Shown here in pieces: positions 19,432 to 28,430 of a stretch of DNA of 64,000 nt (its first letter is position 1; each line of letters opens with the position of its first letter). The stretch spans positions 2,258,501 to 2,322,500 of the forward strand of contig NZ_CP060404.1 in NCBI RefSeq assembly GCF_014295035.1, in the 5' to 3' direction. Source of the stretch: Streptomyces buecherae. Lineage in GTDB: Bacteria; Actinomycetota; Actinomycetes; Streptomycetales; Streptomycetaceae. The notes beneath the pieces were generated by a model that ran no database searches, was not told the origin of the DNA, and saw only the letters and a list, made by a program, of their open reading frames with translations. A program made the position numbers and the translations under genes.

Positions 19432-19956
19432 TTACGCGGAGCGGTCGAGGGCGCGCAGGCTCCGGTCCGTGATGGAGCGCGCGCCCCGCCCGATGGCGAT
19501 GGTGCCGGACTGCACCAGCTCCTTGATGCCGAAGGGTTCCAGCATCTTGAGCATGGCCTCCAGTTTGTCGCTGCCGCCGGTGGCCTCGATGGTGACGGCC
19601 TCCGGGGAGACGTCCACGGTCTTGGCCCGGAAGAGCTGGACGATCTCCACCACCTTCGAGCGCGTCTCGTTGTCGGCCCTGACCTTCACCAGGACGAGTT
19701 CGCGGTGGATGGCCGAACCGTCCTCCAGCTCCACGATCTTCAGCACGTTGACGAGCTTGTTGAGCTGCTTGGTGACCTGCTCCAGGGGCAGCTCCTCGAC
19801 GTTGACCACGATGGTGATGCGGGAGATGTCGGGGTGCTCGGTGACGCCCACGGCGAGGGAGTCGATGTTGAACCCGCGGCGCGAGAACAGCGCGGCGATC
19901 CGGGCGAGGATGCCGGGGGTGTTCTCCACCAGAACGGAGAGCGTGTGCTTGGACAT
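19432..19956 (-). CDS. ilvN: Acetolactate synthase, small (regulatory) subunit
   Basis: Regulatory partner of IlvB that confers valine feedback. 174 residues, standard length. N-terminal ACT domain: LSVLVENTPGILARIAALFS, then RRGFNIDSLAVG. C-terminal domain: ELVLVKVRA and GTIAIGRGAR. It starts 37 bp after the ilvB stop, so it is co-transcribed. Start ATG 19954-19956, with an AGAGAGA stretch upstream. Confidence 0.96.
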   Translation of the reverse strand: MSKHTLSVLVENTPGILARIAALFSRRGFNIDSLAVGVTEHPDISRITIVVNVEELPLEQVTKQLNKLVNVLKIVELEDGSAIHRELVLVKVRADNETRSKVVEIVQLFRAKTVDVSPEAVTIEATGGSDKLEAMLKMLEPFGIKELVQSGTIAIGRGARSITDRSLRALDRSA

Positions 19957-19993
19957 GGGTCTCTCTCTTCTCGGCTTGCGCTCGGCCTGGTGC

Positions 19994-21850
19994 TCAGTCG
20001 TCTTCGTTGTCGCCGAAGTCGGGACGGACCCCGCGGGCGGCCATGACCTCGTCGTTGGAGGTCCCCGCCGCGACCATCGGCCAGACCATGGCGTCCTCGT
20101 GGACGATGAAGTCCACCACCACGGGGCGGTCGTTGATCGCGTTGGCCTTCTCGATGACGGCGTCGAGCTGAGCCGGGTCGTCGCAGCGCAGTCCCACGCA
20201 CCCCATGGCCTCGGCCAGTTTCACGAAGTCCGGCACGCGGGTTCCGGTCGGCTTTCCCTCGTCCCCGCCCTCGCCGGGGCCGGAATGCAGCACCGTGTTG
20301 GAATAGCGCTGGTTGTAGAACAGGGTCTGCCATTGTCGGACCATGCCCAGGGCGCCGTTGTTGATGATGGCGACCTTGATGGGAATGTCGTTCAGCGCGC
20401 AGGTGGCCAGTTCCTGGTTGGTCATCTGGAAACAACCGTCGCCGTCGATCGCCCACACCGTACGCTCCGGCCGACCGGCCTTCGCGCCCATGGCCGCCGG
20501 CACCGCGTATCCCATCGTGCCGGCCCCGCCCGAGTTCAGCCAGGTCGCCGGCTCCTCGTACTGGATGAAATGCGAGGCCCACATCTGGTGCTGTCCGACA
20601 CCCGCCGCGAAAACGGTGCCCTGGGGCGCCAACTGTCCAATGCGCTCAATTACCTGCTGCGGCGACAGACTCCCGTCCGACGGCAGGTCGTAGCCGAGTG
20701 GATACGTCTTGCGCCACCGGTCCAGATCCGCCCACCACGCGGCCAGATCGCCGCTCTGGCCCTCGGCCGCGTGCTCGGCGCGCACCGCGGTCACCAGATC
20801 GGAAATCACCTCCCGGGCGTCTCCCACGATGGGCACGTCGGCCAGGCGGTTCTTTCCGATCTCGGCCGGGTCGATATCCGCGTGCACCACCTTCGCCAGC
20901 GGCGCGAAGGAATCCAGCCGCCCCGTCACCCGGTCGTCGAACCGGGCGCCGAGCGCGACGATGAGATCCGCCTTCTGCAGGGCCGTCACCGCGGCCACCG
21001 TGCCGTGCATCCCGGGCATCCCCAGGTGCTGCGGGTGGCCGTCCGGGAAGGCGCCGAGCGCCATCAGCGTGGTGGTCACCGGCGCCCCGGTCAGCTCCGC
21101 CAGCACCCGCAACTCGGCGCTGGCCCGCGCCTTGAGGACGCCGCCGCCCACGTACAGCACCGGCCGCCTCGCCTGCGTGATCAGCCGCGCGGCCTCCCGG
21201 ATCTGCTTGGCGTGCGGCTTGGTCACCGGCCGGTACCCGGGCAGGTCCGTCTGCGGCGGCCAGGAGAACCGCGTCCGCGCCTGCAACGCGTCCTTCGCGA
21301 TGTCCACCAGGACCGGGCCCGGGCGGCCCGTCGAGGCCACGTGGAACGCCTCCGCGATGGTCCGCGGGATATCGTCCGCGTCCGTCACCAACCAGTTGTG
21401 CTTGGTGATCGGCATGGTGATGCCGCAGATATCCGCCTCCTGAAAGGCGTCGGTACCAATCGCCTTCGAGGCCACCTGTCCCGTGATGGCGACCAGCGGA
21501 ACGGAATCCATGTGCGCGTCGGCGATCGGGGTCACCAGATTGGTCGCCCCGGGGCCGGAGGTCGCCATGCACACCCCGACCTTTCCGGTCGCCTGCGCAT
21601 ATCCCGTCGCGGCGTGTCCCGCGCCCTGTTCGTGACGCACCAGCACGTGCCGGACCCGCGATGAATCCATCATGGGGTCGTACGCGGGCAGAATCGCCCC
21701 GCCGGGAATTCCGAAGACTACGTCTGCTCCGACCTCCTCAAGCGAACGAATGAGGGACTGCGCGCCCGTGACGTCCTCAGGGGTGACGGACTGCTGTCCG
21801 TTTCGGGCCCGCGGCTGGGGGTGGGGAGCCCCGGTGGCCTGCTCGGTCAT
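19994..21850 (-). CDS. ilvB: Acetolactate synthase, large (catalytic) subunit
   Basis: ThDP- and FAD-dependent condensation of pyruvate with pyruvate or 2-oxobutyrate; committed step of branched-chain synthesis. 618 residues from the chosen ATG 21848-21850. An in-frame ATG two codons earlier (21856) lies too close to the GAGAAGAG ribosome site. Catalytic Glu in [18 protein letters not shown] region [12 protein letters not shown]; ThDP/Mg motif [18 protein letters not shown] ending in INN. Expression is controlled by the leader and attenuator at 21910-22026. Confidence 0.97.
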   Translation of the reverse strand: MTEQATGAPHPQPRARNGQQSVTPEDVTGAQSLIRSLEEVGADVVFGIPGGAILPAYDPMMDSSRVRHVLVRHEQGAGHAATGYAQATGKVGVCMATSGPGATNLVTPIADAHMDSVPLVAITGQVASKAIGTDAFQEADICGITMPITKHNWLVTDADDIPRTIAEAFHVASTGRPGPVLVDIAKDALQARTRFSWPPQTDLPGYRPVTKPHAKQIREAARLITQARRPVLYVGGGVLKARASAELRVLAELTGAPVTTTLMALGAFPDGHPQHLGMPGMHGTVAAVTALQKADLIVALGARFDDRVTGRLDSFAPLAKVVHADIDPAEIGKNRLADVPIVGDAREVISDLVTAVRAEHAAEGQSGDLAAWWADLDRWRKTYPLGYDLPSDGSLSPQQVIERIGQLAPQGTVFAAGVGQHQMWASHFIQYEEPATWLNSGGAGTMGYAVPAAMGAKAGRPERTVWAIDGDGCFQMTNQELATCALNDIPIKVAIINNGALGMVRQWQTLFYNQRYSNTVLHSGPGEGGDEGKPTGTRVPDFVKLAEAMGCVGLRCDDPAQLDAVIEKANAINDRPVVVDFIVHEDAMVWPMVAAGTSNDEVMAARGVRPDFGDNEDD

Positions 21851-21909
21851 CGGCATTCTCTTCTCGAAGATGAGGGGTGGTGCGGGGGTGGAAAGTGCGT
21901 CAGTGCAAC

Positions 21910-21984
21910 AAAAAACCCCTCGTGCCGTGAGGCAATCGAGGGGAGCGCGTCGGGAGGAGGTCCGCAGGGCCTTTGTGGCCCTGC
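21910..21984 (-). promoter_or_regulatory. ilvB transcription attenuator
   Basis: Three structures lie in transcript order after the leader peptide. First, a perfect 8-bp hairpin GCAGGGCC/GGCCCTGC with a 5-base loop (21964-21984). Second, a 10-base segment CCGACGCGCT (21953-21944) perfectly complementary to AGCGCGTCGG in the leader coding region (21998-21989). Third, an intrinsic terminator with stem CCCCTCG/CGAGGGG (21943-21916) plus inner TGCC/GGCA and a run of six U. Ribosome stalling at the Ile-Leu-Val codons should alter pairing and reduce termination. Confidence 0.85.
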
Positions 21985-22026
21985 TCAGCCGACGCGCTGT
22001 CCAAGTACGAGAATTCGGGTGCGCAT
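21985..22026 (-). CDS. ilvB leader peptide
   Basis: Thirteen codons, [13 protein letters not shown], from ATG 22024-22026 to TGA 21985-21987. The block Ile-Leu-Val-Leu (ATT CTC GTA CTT) includes codons that are rare in this GC-rich genome, which makes it a sensor of charged branched-chain tRNAs. GGAGGG lies eight bases upstream. It is placed right before the attenuator hairpins and ilvB. Confidence 0.85.
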   Translation of the reverse strand: MRTRILVLGQRVG

Positions 22027-22059
22027 GGCTCTGACCCTCCCCCCGTCGCCTAGGGAGTG

Positions 22060-25000
22060 TCAAGTGGGTGGGACGGGCGTCTCATTATTTGAACGCAACG
22101 GCGTATGCGCCAGCGACTCGTGGCGCCGCGTCCCGTGCGATCCGCTGTACCGCACCGGCATGGCGCCGCCCACGAGCGCCGGCGGCTCGGACCGCTGCTC
22201 GGGCGCACACACCTCGGCGAGGACGCCGGAGCGGGCCGTGAGACGCGGCTCCGGGCGCGGCAGCGGGTAGTCGCCCACGGTGAGCGCGCGGCGCAGCCGG
22301 TGCTCGTCCAGCGGGCCGCAGAAGACCGTGCCCTGGGCGTGCGTACAACCCATGGCCCGCAGGGCGGCCAGTTGCTCGGGGAGGTCGACGCCCTCGGCCA
22401 TCACCTGGGTGCCCAGGTCGCTGGCGATCCGCAGCAGGCCGGCGGTGATCTTGTAGAGCCTGGCCGACTCCAGCACGCCCTCGACCAGGCTCTGATCGAG
22501 CTTGACCAGGTCGATGGGGAGCTTGCGCAGGGCGTTGATCGCGGCGTACCCGCTGCCGAACCCGTCCAGCGCGATGCGGACGCCCAACCGGCGCAGCGCC
22601 ATCAGCCGGTGCTCCAGGTCCTCCAGCGGCTTGCGGGAGTCACTTTCGGACAATTCGATGATCAAGCTGCCGGACGGGAGGCTGTGCTCGGCGAGCAGGC
22701 TTTCCACCGTCTTGGGCGGAATGGCCTTGTCCGCCAACTGGCTCGCGGGCAGGCGCACCGAGACCGCGACGCCGTGCCCGGCGCGCCGCCGGCGGGCCGC
22801 CTGCCGAATGGCCTCCTCCAGCGTCCAGCGGCTCAGCTCGGCGCTGCGCGCGGCGTCCTCGCCACCGCCTCGCCCGTCGCTCTGGCCGGTGCCCGTGACG
22901 CGGAGGAACTCGGCCGGCGTGAACAGGATGCCCTGCGCGGAGCGCCAGCGCGGCTGCGCGGAGACGGCGGTGACGCGCCCGCTGCTGACGTCGACGATGG
23001 GCTGGTGCAGCAGCACGAACTCGCCGTCCTTGAGCGCGGTGCGCAGCCGCGTCGCCATCTCGGCCCGGCGGGCCACGTCCGCCTGCATCTGCGGCGCGTA
23101 CAGCTCGACCCGGTTCTTGCCGGCGGACTTCGCCCGGTACATCGCGAGGTCGGCGTTGCGCATCAGGTCGCCCGGGCTGATGCCGGGCTCGGCGAAGGCG
23201 ACGCCGATACTGGCGGCCACCCGCACCTCCGTGCCCTGTACGCGGTACGGGCGGGACAAGGCGATGCGCAGCCGCTCCGCGATGTCGTGCACGCGGTATT
23301 CGTGGGCGGCCTGGTCGGGCCCGCCGTCGCCCATGATGAGCGCGGCGAACTCGTCGCCGCCGAGCCGGGCGGCGACGTCGCCGGCGCGCACGGACTCCTG
23401 GAGCCGGCGGGCGGCCTGCACGAGCAGTTCGTCGCCCGCCTGGTGGCCGACGGTGTCGTTGACCGCCTTGAAGCCGTCGAGGTCGATGTAGAGCACCGCG
23501 GTGCCCGGGTCGGTGCGCCGCCTGCCGCCGAGCGCCTGCCGCACCCGGTGGGTGAACAGGGCGCGGTTGGGCAGGTCGGTGAGCGGGTCGTGCTCGGCGT
23601 TGTGCTGGAGCTGGGCCTGGAGCCGGACGCGCTCGGTGACGTCGCGGCTGTTGAGGATCAGCCCGCCGTGGTGCCGGTTGATCGTGGACTCGACGTTCAG
23701 CCAGTCGCCGTTGCCGGAGCGGAACCGGCACTCGATGCGGGTGGTGGGCTCCTGGCTGGGCGCGGCGGCCAGGAACCTGCGCACCTCGTGCACGACCGAG
23801 CCCAGGTCCTCGGGGTGGATGAGCGACGCCAGTTCGGAGCCGGTCAGCTCCTCGGCGTCGCGGCCGTAGACGCCGGAGGCCGCCGGGCTCACGTAGCGCA
23901 GTACGCCGGTGGGCGCGGCGATCATGATGACGTCGCTCGACCCCTGCACCAGGGAGCGGAAGTGGTTCTCCTTCTGCGCCAGCTCCTGGGTCAGGGTGAT
24001 GTTGTCCATCAGCATGATGGCCTGCCGCACCACCAGGGCGAGGACGACGGTGCAGCCCGTGAAGAGCACGACCTGGTCCACGGCCCGGCCGTTGAGCACG
24101 TTGTAGATGATCCCCAGCACGCAGACGCTGGCGGCCAGGTAGGGCGTCAGGGCGGTCAGCGAGTTGGCGATGGGGCGCCCGGCGGGCTGCGGCCGGCGCG
24201 GGCGCTCCCACTCCGCGGCGGAGCGGGCCGACGCCCACGGCGCGTAGGCCAGCAGCAGCGAGCCCGCGAACCAGCCCGCGTCCAGCGGCTGGCCCGAGTT
24301 GTACTGCTGCCGCAGCAGTGGCGAGGTGAACAGCGCGTCGCACAGGACGGTCAGCGCGAGGGCGCCGATGGCGGTGTTGACCGCGGAGCGGTTGGCCGAC
24401 GAGCGCCGGAAGTGGACCGCGAGTACGACGCTGACCAGCGCGATGTCCAGCAGCGGATAGGCCAGTGAGAGGGCGGTGCGCGCGACGCTCTCGCCGTCGA
24501 AGCTGGCTGTGTGCGCCAGCGCCAGGCTCCACGAGAGGGTCAGCAGCGAGCCGGCGATGAGCCAGGAGTCGAGGCTCAGACACAGCCATCCGGCGCGGTT
24601 GACCGGGCGCTTGGCGAGCACCAGCAGTCCCACGATGGCGGGCGGCGCGAACAGCAGGAAGCAGAAGTCGGCGAGCGACACCGGGGGCACCGGCTGCCCC
24701 CGCACCACCTCGTACCAGCCCCATACGCCGTTGCCCAGGCCCGCCATCAGCGAGGAGGCGGCGAACATGTACCACGCCGGCCGGGAGGGGCCGGAGCATG
24801 AGCGCGCGTAGACGAAGCACGACACCGCGGCGGCCAGCGCCGCGGCGCAAAGCCCGAAGTCGCCCATGATCGTGGCCAGTTCACGCGATCCCCAGCCCAG
24901 GACCGACCCCGCCGCGTAGCCGCCGCACACGAGGGTCAGCAGTAGTTGGTGCAACATCCCGGCGCCACCGTCCGCCGCCCCCGGGCGGGCGAGCACCGCC

Positions 25001-25107
25001 GCCCAGGCGCTCACGACGGCACCGCCGTCAGCTCGCGAATCGCCGCGCCGCGGTTCGCCAGGCTGTGTAGTGATCGACGCGTGAGCCGCGTCGGGTTGTT
25101 CATCCAT
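22060..25107 (-). CDS. Membrane PAS-GGDEF-EAL protein (CdgE-like), with degenerate EAL
   Basis: About 1015 residues from the ATG chosen at 25107; the start is uncertain because no strong ribosome site is visible. An N-terminal block of about ten hydrophobic helices (to about residue 350) is followed by a PAS domain, then GGDEF near residue 584 with an intact I-site (RAGD, five residues before GGDEF). The EAL domain has lost key residues: SAQ at the EAL position, DGFGSG for DDFGTG, and EGVD for EGVE. Prediction: an active, feedback-inhibited diguanylate cyclase with a non-catalytic EAL. It ends 33 bp before the ilvB leader. Two BldD-like boxes lie upstream. Similar in layout and location to Streptomyces CdgE (from memory). 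Confidence 0.88.
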   Translation of the reverse strand: MDEQPDAAHASITTQPGEPRRGDSRADGGAVVSAWAAVLARPGAADGGAGMLHQLLLTLVCGGYAAGSVLGWGSRELATIMGDFGLCAAALAAAVSCFVYARSCSGPSRPAWYMFAASSLMAGLGNGVWGWYEVVRGQPVPPVSLADFCFLLFAPPAIVGLLVLAKRPVNRAGWLCLSLDSWLIAGSLLTLSWSLALAHTASFDGESVARTALSLAYPLLDIALVSVVLAVHFRRSSANRSAVNTAIGALALTVLCDALFTSPLLRQQYNSGQPLDAGWFAGSLLLAYAPWASARSAAEWERPRRPQPAGRPIANSLTALTPYLAASVCVLGIIYNVLNGRAVDQVVLFTGCTVVLALVVRQAIMLMDNITLTQELAQKENHFRSLVQGSSDVIMIAAPTGVLRYVSPAASGVYGRDAEELTGSELASLIHPEDLGSVVHEVRRFLAAAPSQEPTTRIECRFRSGNGDWLNVESTINRHHGGLILNSRDVTERVRLQAQLQHNAEHDPLTDLPNRALFTHRVRQALGGRRRTDPGTAVLYIDLDGFKAVNDTVGHQAGDELLVQAARRLQESVRAGDVAARLGGDEFAALIMGDGGPDQAAHEYRVHDIAERLRIALSRPYRVQGTEVRVAASIGVAFAEPGISPGDLMRNADLAMYRAKSAGKNRVELYAPQMQADVARRAEMATRLRTALKDGEFVLLHQPIVDVSSGRVTAVSAQPRWRSAQGILFTPAEFLRVTGTGQSDGRGGGEDAARSAELSRWTLEEAIRQAARRRRAGHGVAVSVRLPASQLADKAIPPKTVESLLAEHSLPSGSLIIELSESDSRKPLEDLEHRLMALRRLGVRIALDGFGSGYAAINALRKLPIDLVKLDQSLVEGVLESARLYKITAGLLRIASDLGTQVMAEGVDLPEQLAALRAMGCTHAQGTVFCGPLDEHRLRRALTVGDYPLPRPEPRLTARSGVLAEVCAPEQRSEPPALVGGAMPVRYSGSHGTRRHESLAHTPLRSNNETPVPPT

Positions 25108-25206
25108 TGGCCGTACATCGCCCGTCGCCCCCCTCGGTTCCGGTCCGTCACGCACGCCGTGCGTTTCGTGGCGTGGGTCCCCGTTCCGGACGATACACCA
25201 GATTAG

Positions 25207-25240
25207 TCACTCAGGGACATAGGTCATCTACACAGCGTAA
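25207..25240. promoter_or_regulatory. Two BldD-like boxes upstream of the GGDEF gene
   Basis: The published BldD consensus is TNACNCWGNGTNA. TCACTCAGGGACA (25207-25219) and CTACACAGCGTAA (25228-25240) each match it with one mismatch. They lie 100-133 bp upstream of the chosen start. BldD, bound to c-di-GMP, represses several cyclase genes in Streptomyces. A perfect palindrome AATCACGTGATT lies further out at 25270-25281. Confidence 0.6.
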
Positions 25241-25328
25241 CCAGGGAGGGGGTCGTCAACACTTTGAGCAATCACGTGATTTCGCAGTGTGCCGGAAGTG
25301 TGCATTCCGGGTACTGCTTGGCCGCGTT

Positions 25329-26291
25329 TCAGCCAGCCGTCACGACCACGTTGTGCAGGGGATCACCGGCTACGAACCGGTGCAGCTGATCCCGCAGATA
25401 CCGCCGGGCACGCGGCAGAAAGGCAGATGACGGGCCGCCCACATGCGGAGTGATGAGGACTCCTGGAGCGTGCCACAACGCGTGGCCCGGCGGCAGTGGT
25501 TCCGGGTCGGTGACGTCGAGCGCCGCCCGCAGCCGGCCCGTCTCCAACTCGGCGAGCAGGGCCTTGGTGTCCACGATCGCGCCGCGGGCGACGTTCACCA
25601 GCAGCGCGCCGTCCTTCATCCGCCCTAGGAAACTGGTGCTGACCAGGGAACGAGTCGCCTCGGTGAGCGGCAGCGCCAAGATCACCACGTCCGCGTCGGG
25701 CAACAGCTCGGGCAGCGCCGCGAGTGGATGCACGGGGCCGCGCTCGGTCTCGCGGGCGGAGCGCGCGACGCGCGTCACCCGCGCACACTCGAAGGGCGTG
25801 AGCCGGTCTTCGATCGCCGAACCGATCGCGCCGTACCCGACAATCAGCACGGAACGGTCAGCGAGCGCTGGCCGGAATGCGGTGCTCCAGCGCTCGGCAT
25901 CCTGGGCGCGTACGAACCCCGGGATGTCACGCAGCGCAGCCAGCGTGAGCGTCAGCGCGAGCTCGGCGGTGCTCGCGTCGTGGACACCGCGCGCGTTGCA
26001 CAACTGAGCGCCGGGCGGCAACGAGGCCAGCCCTGACTCCATGTGGTCGACACCCGCCGTGAGCGTCTGCACGACCCGCACCCGGGACATCTGGGCGAGC
26101 GGCCGTACGGAGGGCTCCGCGCCCTTCATGTACGGGACGCAGTAGAAGACGCAGCGGGCCGGGTCCGTCGGGTACTCGTCCCCCGCGTCCCAGAAGGCGT
26201 ACTCCAGGCCCTCCGGCAGGTCGTCGATGTCCTCGGCCGGGAGGGGCAGCCACACCACGGGGCGCGCCGTTTCACTGTCATATGCAGGCAT
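25329..26291 (-). CDS. D-isomer-specific 2-hydroxyacid dehydrogenase
   Basis: 320 residues of the D-2-hydroxyacid dehydrogenase superfamily, which reduces a 2-oxo acid with NAD(P)H. Cofactor loop VLIVGYGAIGSAI. Catalytic Arg in NVARGAIVDT; acid in LDVTDPEPLPPGH; catalytic His in ITPHVGGPSS. The substrate is not predictable. Start ATG 26289-26291 has no ribosome site; a TAGCCT six bases before it would fit a leaderless transcript. Divergent from the aldo/keto reductase gene. Confidence 0.9.
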   Translation of the reverse strand: MPAYDSETARPVVWLPLPAEDIDDLPEGLEYAFWDAGDEYPTDPARCVFYCVPYMKGAEPSVRPLAQMSRVRVVQTLTAGVDHMESGLASLPPGAQLCNARGVHDASTAELALTLTLAALRDIPGFVRAQDAERWSTAFRPALADRSVLIVGYGAIGSAIEDRLTPFECARVTRVARSARETERGPVHPLAALPELLPDADVVILALPLTEATRSLVSTSFLGRMKDGALLVNVARGAIVDTKALLAELETGRLRAALDVTDPEPLPPGHALWHAPGVLITPHVGGPSSAFLPRARRYLRDQLHRFVAGDPLHNVVVTAG

Positions 26292-26364
26292 GACAGGAGG
26301 CTATGCGAAAGGCACCGGCGCGCAGACGTTACGTTGGGGGCCGGCACGGGAGGGGTGCGGGCAG

Positions 26365-27384
26365 GTGGAGCGCAGGACAATCGGTGCGGGGGCGCTGTCG
26401 GTGGGCGCCATCGGGCTCGGGTGCATGCCCATGAACTGGGCGTACACCAGCTCGCAGCAGAGCGGCGAGAGCTCGTTGCGCACCGTGCACGCCGCGCTCG
26501 ACCGCGGCGTCAGTCTGCTGGACACCGCCGACATGTACGGCCCCTTCACCAACGAGCTGCTCGTCGGACGGGTGCTCAAGGAGCGGCGCGCCGAAGCCTT
26601 CGTCGCGACCAAGTGCGGACTGCTCGTCGGGGAGCAACACGTCGTCGCCAACGGGCGCCCCGGTTACGTCAAGCGGGCCTGCGACGCCTCGCTGCGCCGG
26701 CTCCAGACGGACCGGATCGACCTCTACCAGCTCCACCGGGCCGACCCCGAGGTGCCCATCGAGGAGACCTGGGGCGCCATGGCGGAACTCGTCGCGGCCG
26801 GCAAGGTGCGGGCGCTGGGGCTGTGCGCCGTAGGAGCGCGCGGTCAACTGCGACGCGCCGGAGCACGCGCCGGGGCAACGGCCCCGGCGCGACTGCACGA
26901 CGCGACCATCCACCAGCTCGAACGGGTCCAGCAGGTGTTCCCGGTGAGCTGCGTACAGGCCGAGCTGTCGGTGTGGTCGCCGGAGGCCCTGGACACGCTC
27001 GTGCCCTGGTGCGCCTCGCGCGGCGTCGGCGTGCTCGCCGCGATGCCGCTGGGCAACGGCTACCTCAGCGGCACGCTGACGCCCGGTCAGGGCTTCGAAC
27101 CGGAGGACGTACGTGCCCGCCACCCGCGCTTCACGGGCGAGATGATGGCCGCCAACCAGCCGATCGTCGTCGGCCTGCGCCGAGTGGCGGAACGCCACGG
27201 AGCCACGGCGGCCCAGGTGGCGCTGGCGTGGCTGCTCACCCGGGGGCGGCACATCGTGCCGATCCCCGGCACCAAGAAGGAACGTTGGGCCACGGAGAAC
27301 GCGGACGCGGAGCGGCTGCGCCTGACGGAGCAGGACCTGGCGGAGATCGCCGCGCTGCCGCCGGCGCGGGGGTCGTGGGACTGA
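26365..27384 (+). CDS. Aldo/keto reductase
   Basis: 339 residues; NADPH-dependent reductase with a TIM barrel. Catalytic Tyr in DMYGPFTNELLVG, Lys in VATKCGLL, His in YQLHRADPEVP. Cofactor-binding C-terminus: IVPIPGTKKERWATENADA. Start GTG 26365-26367, with GGGAGGGG upstream. Earlier in-frame ATGs would give an extension that overlaps the divergent gene. The substrate is unknown. Confidence 0.92.
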   Translation: MERRTIGAGALSVGAIGLGCMPMNWAYTSSQQSGESSLRTVHAALDRGVSLLDTADMYGPFTNELLVGRVLKERRAEAFVATKCGLLVGEQHVVANGRPGYVKRACDASLRRLQTDRIDLYQLHRADPEVPIEETWGAMAELVAAGKVRALGLCAVGARGQLRRAGARAGATAPARLHDATIHQLERVQQVFPVSCVQAELSVWSPEALDTLVPWCASRGVGVLAAMPLGNGYLSGTLTPGQGFEPEDVRARHPRFTGEMMAANQPIVVGLRRVAERHGATAAQVALAWLLTRGRHIVPIPGTKKERWATENADAERLRLTEQDLAEIAALPPARGSWD

Positions 27385-27598
27385 GCGATCGTGGGACTGA
27401 ACGTTTCGCCCGGACGGCGGGGGTGGGTCGGGCGCGCGGTGGTGGGCGGGTGCGTGGGGCGGCGTGTCCGGTTCGCTGGCATGGGATGACAGAACGCGGT
27501 TCCGCCGTCTGGCTGCTTCCCCTTGCCGGATGGCTTATTGGCTGCTTCACAGCGCACAAGACCGGCAAGCGTCCGCACTCCTGCTCCGTCCATGGCCC

Positions 27599-28108
27599 TT
27601 AGCCTCGCTTGGTGCCGAGCGTGCCTGGGCTCTGTTGTCGACGCTTCGCGAGCGCAGCGTTCCGTAAACGCGGCGTGGCGGGCTCGTCGCATACGAGGAG
27701 AGTGTGGAACCTCGCCCGAGTGCTGCCGTCGGGGCGCTGGACAGTGGACCACCGCTCTCCGGTCCGTAGCAGAATGTCCAGGAAATCCGGGAGCGACGCG
27801 GGATCTCCGTCCAGAATCTCCTGTGCCTCCTCGATGACCAGTACGAAGTGGTCCGCAGGAAGCCAGGCGAGATCGCTCAGGCAGTCGTTGAGCGCGGGGA
27901 GATTCCAACCGAAATAGTCTGGGAACCCGAAGTCGTCCCAGAACTGTCGCAGGAGCCCGTCCAGGTCCCTCATGTGTCGCCCGCTCATCCACGCGGTGAA
28001 GGTGGTGCCGGGAGAGGGAAGGAGGTCCCGACCAGGCACCTGGGAGTGGGAACTGGCGATGGAGAGCCAGGGTTCGGTACTGGTCGGCGGGTTGTGCTCT
28101 CTCAGCAT
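27599..28108 (-). CDS. Barstar-family protein (orphan RNase inhibitor-like)
   Basis: 169 residues. The central region matches the barstar fold: a stretch ending GRHMRDLDGLLRQFWDDFGF, then PDYFGWNLPALNDCLSDL and a C-terminal beta region (HFVLVIEEAQEIL). Barstar blocks barnase-type RNases; orphan copies in actinomycetes are thought to be immunity or regulatory proteins. No barnase-like gene is in this window. Codons are less GC-biased than those of neighbours (AGA, AGT, CCT, TAT, AAT all used), which suggests transfer. Start ATG 28106-28108 with AAGGAG upstream. The 214 bp at 27385-27598 hold no recognised gene. Confidence 0.8.
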   Translation of the reverse strand: MLREHNPPTSTEPWLSIASSHSQVPGRDLLPSPGTTFTAWMSGRHMRDLDGLLRQFWDDFGFPDYFGWNLPALNDCLSDLAWLPADHFVLVIEEAQEILDGDPASLPDFLDILLRTGERWSTVQRPDGSTRARFHTLLVCDEPATPRLRNAALAKRRQQSPGTLGTKRG

Positions 28109-28430
28109 TGAGGGAATCGCTCCTTGCCGGAAGTGTGGTGCCGCATTGATGCGTGCCTAGCGGCAGCGCCGTAGCACGCAGTGCTTTCGATAGCAGGCGA
28201 CAGCCGCCCCGCGGCGACCACCACACCCCCGAAGCGGCCTCGCCCGCGAGCCGTCGTACGCACACTAGGCCAGGCAGCAGGGTGACCCTCCGGCATCCCG
28301 CCAGTCCGTGTGGCAGCGGCGATGAGCAGGGCACGGTGTATAAGGAACCAGGGTCGCGTCCCGATCTCACTCGCCGTCTGGGCCAGGGCCGCCCGGGCCA
28401 GTTGCTCGTGCTCAGTGGAAGGAAACCATC
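28109..28430. other. Gap between barstar and PQQ-type gene
   Basis: 322 bp, less GC-rich than the flanks. It holds the divergent upstream regions of the two genes. GTGTATAAGG near 28337 is an AT-rich element that could be a -10 region for the plus-strand gene. No gene seen. Confidence 0.4.
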
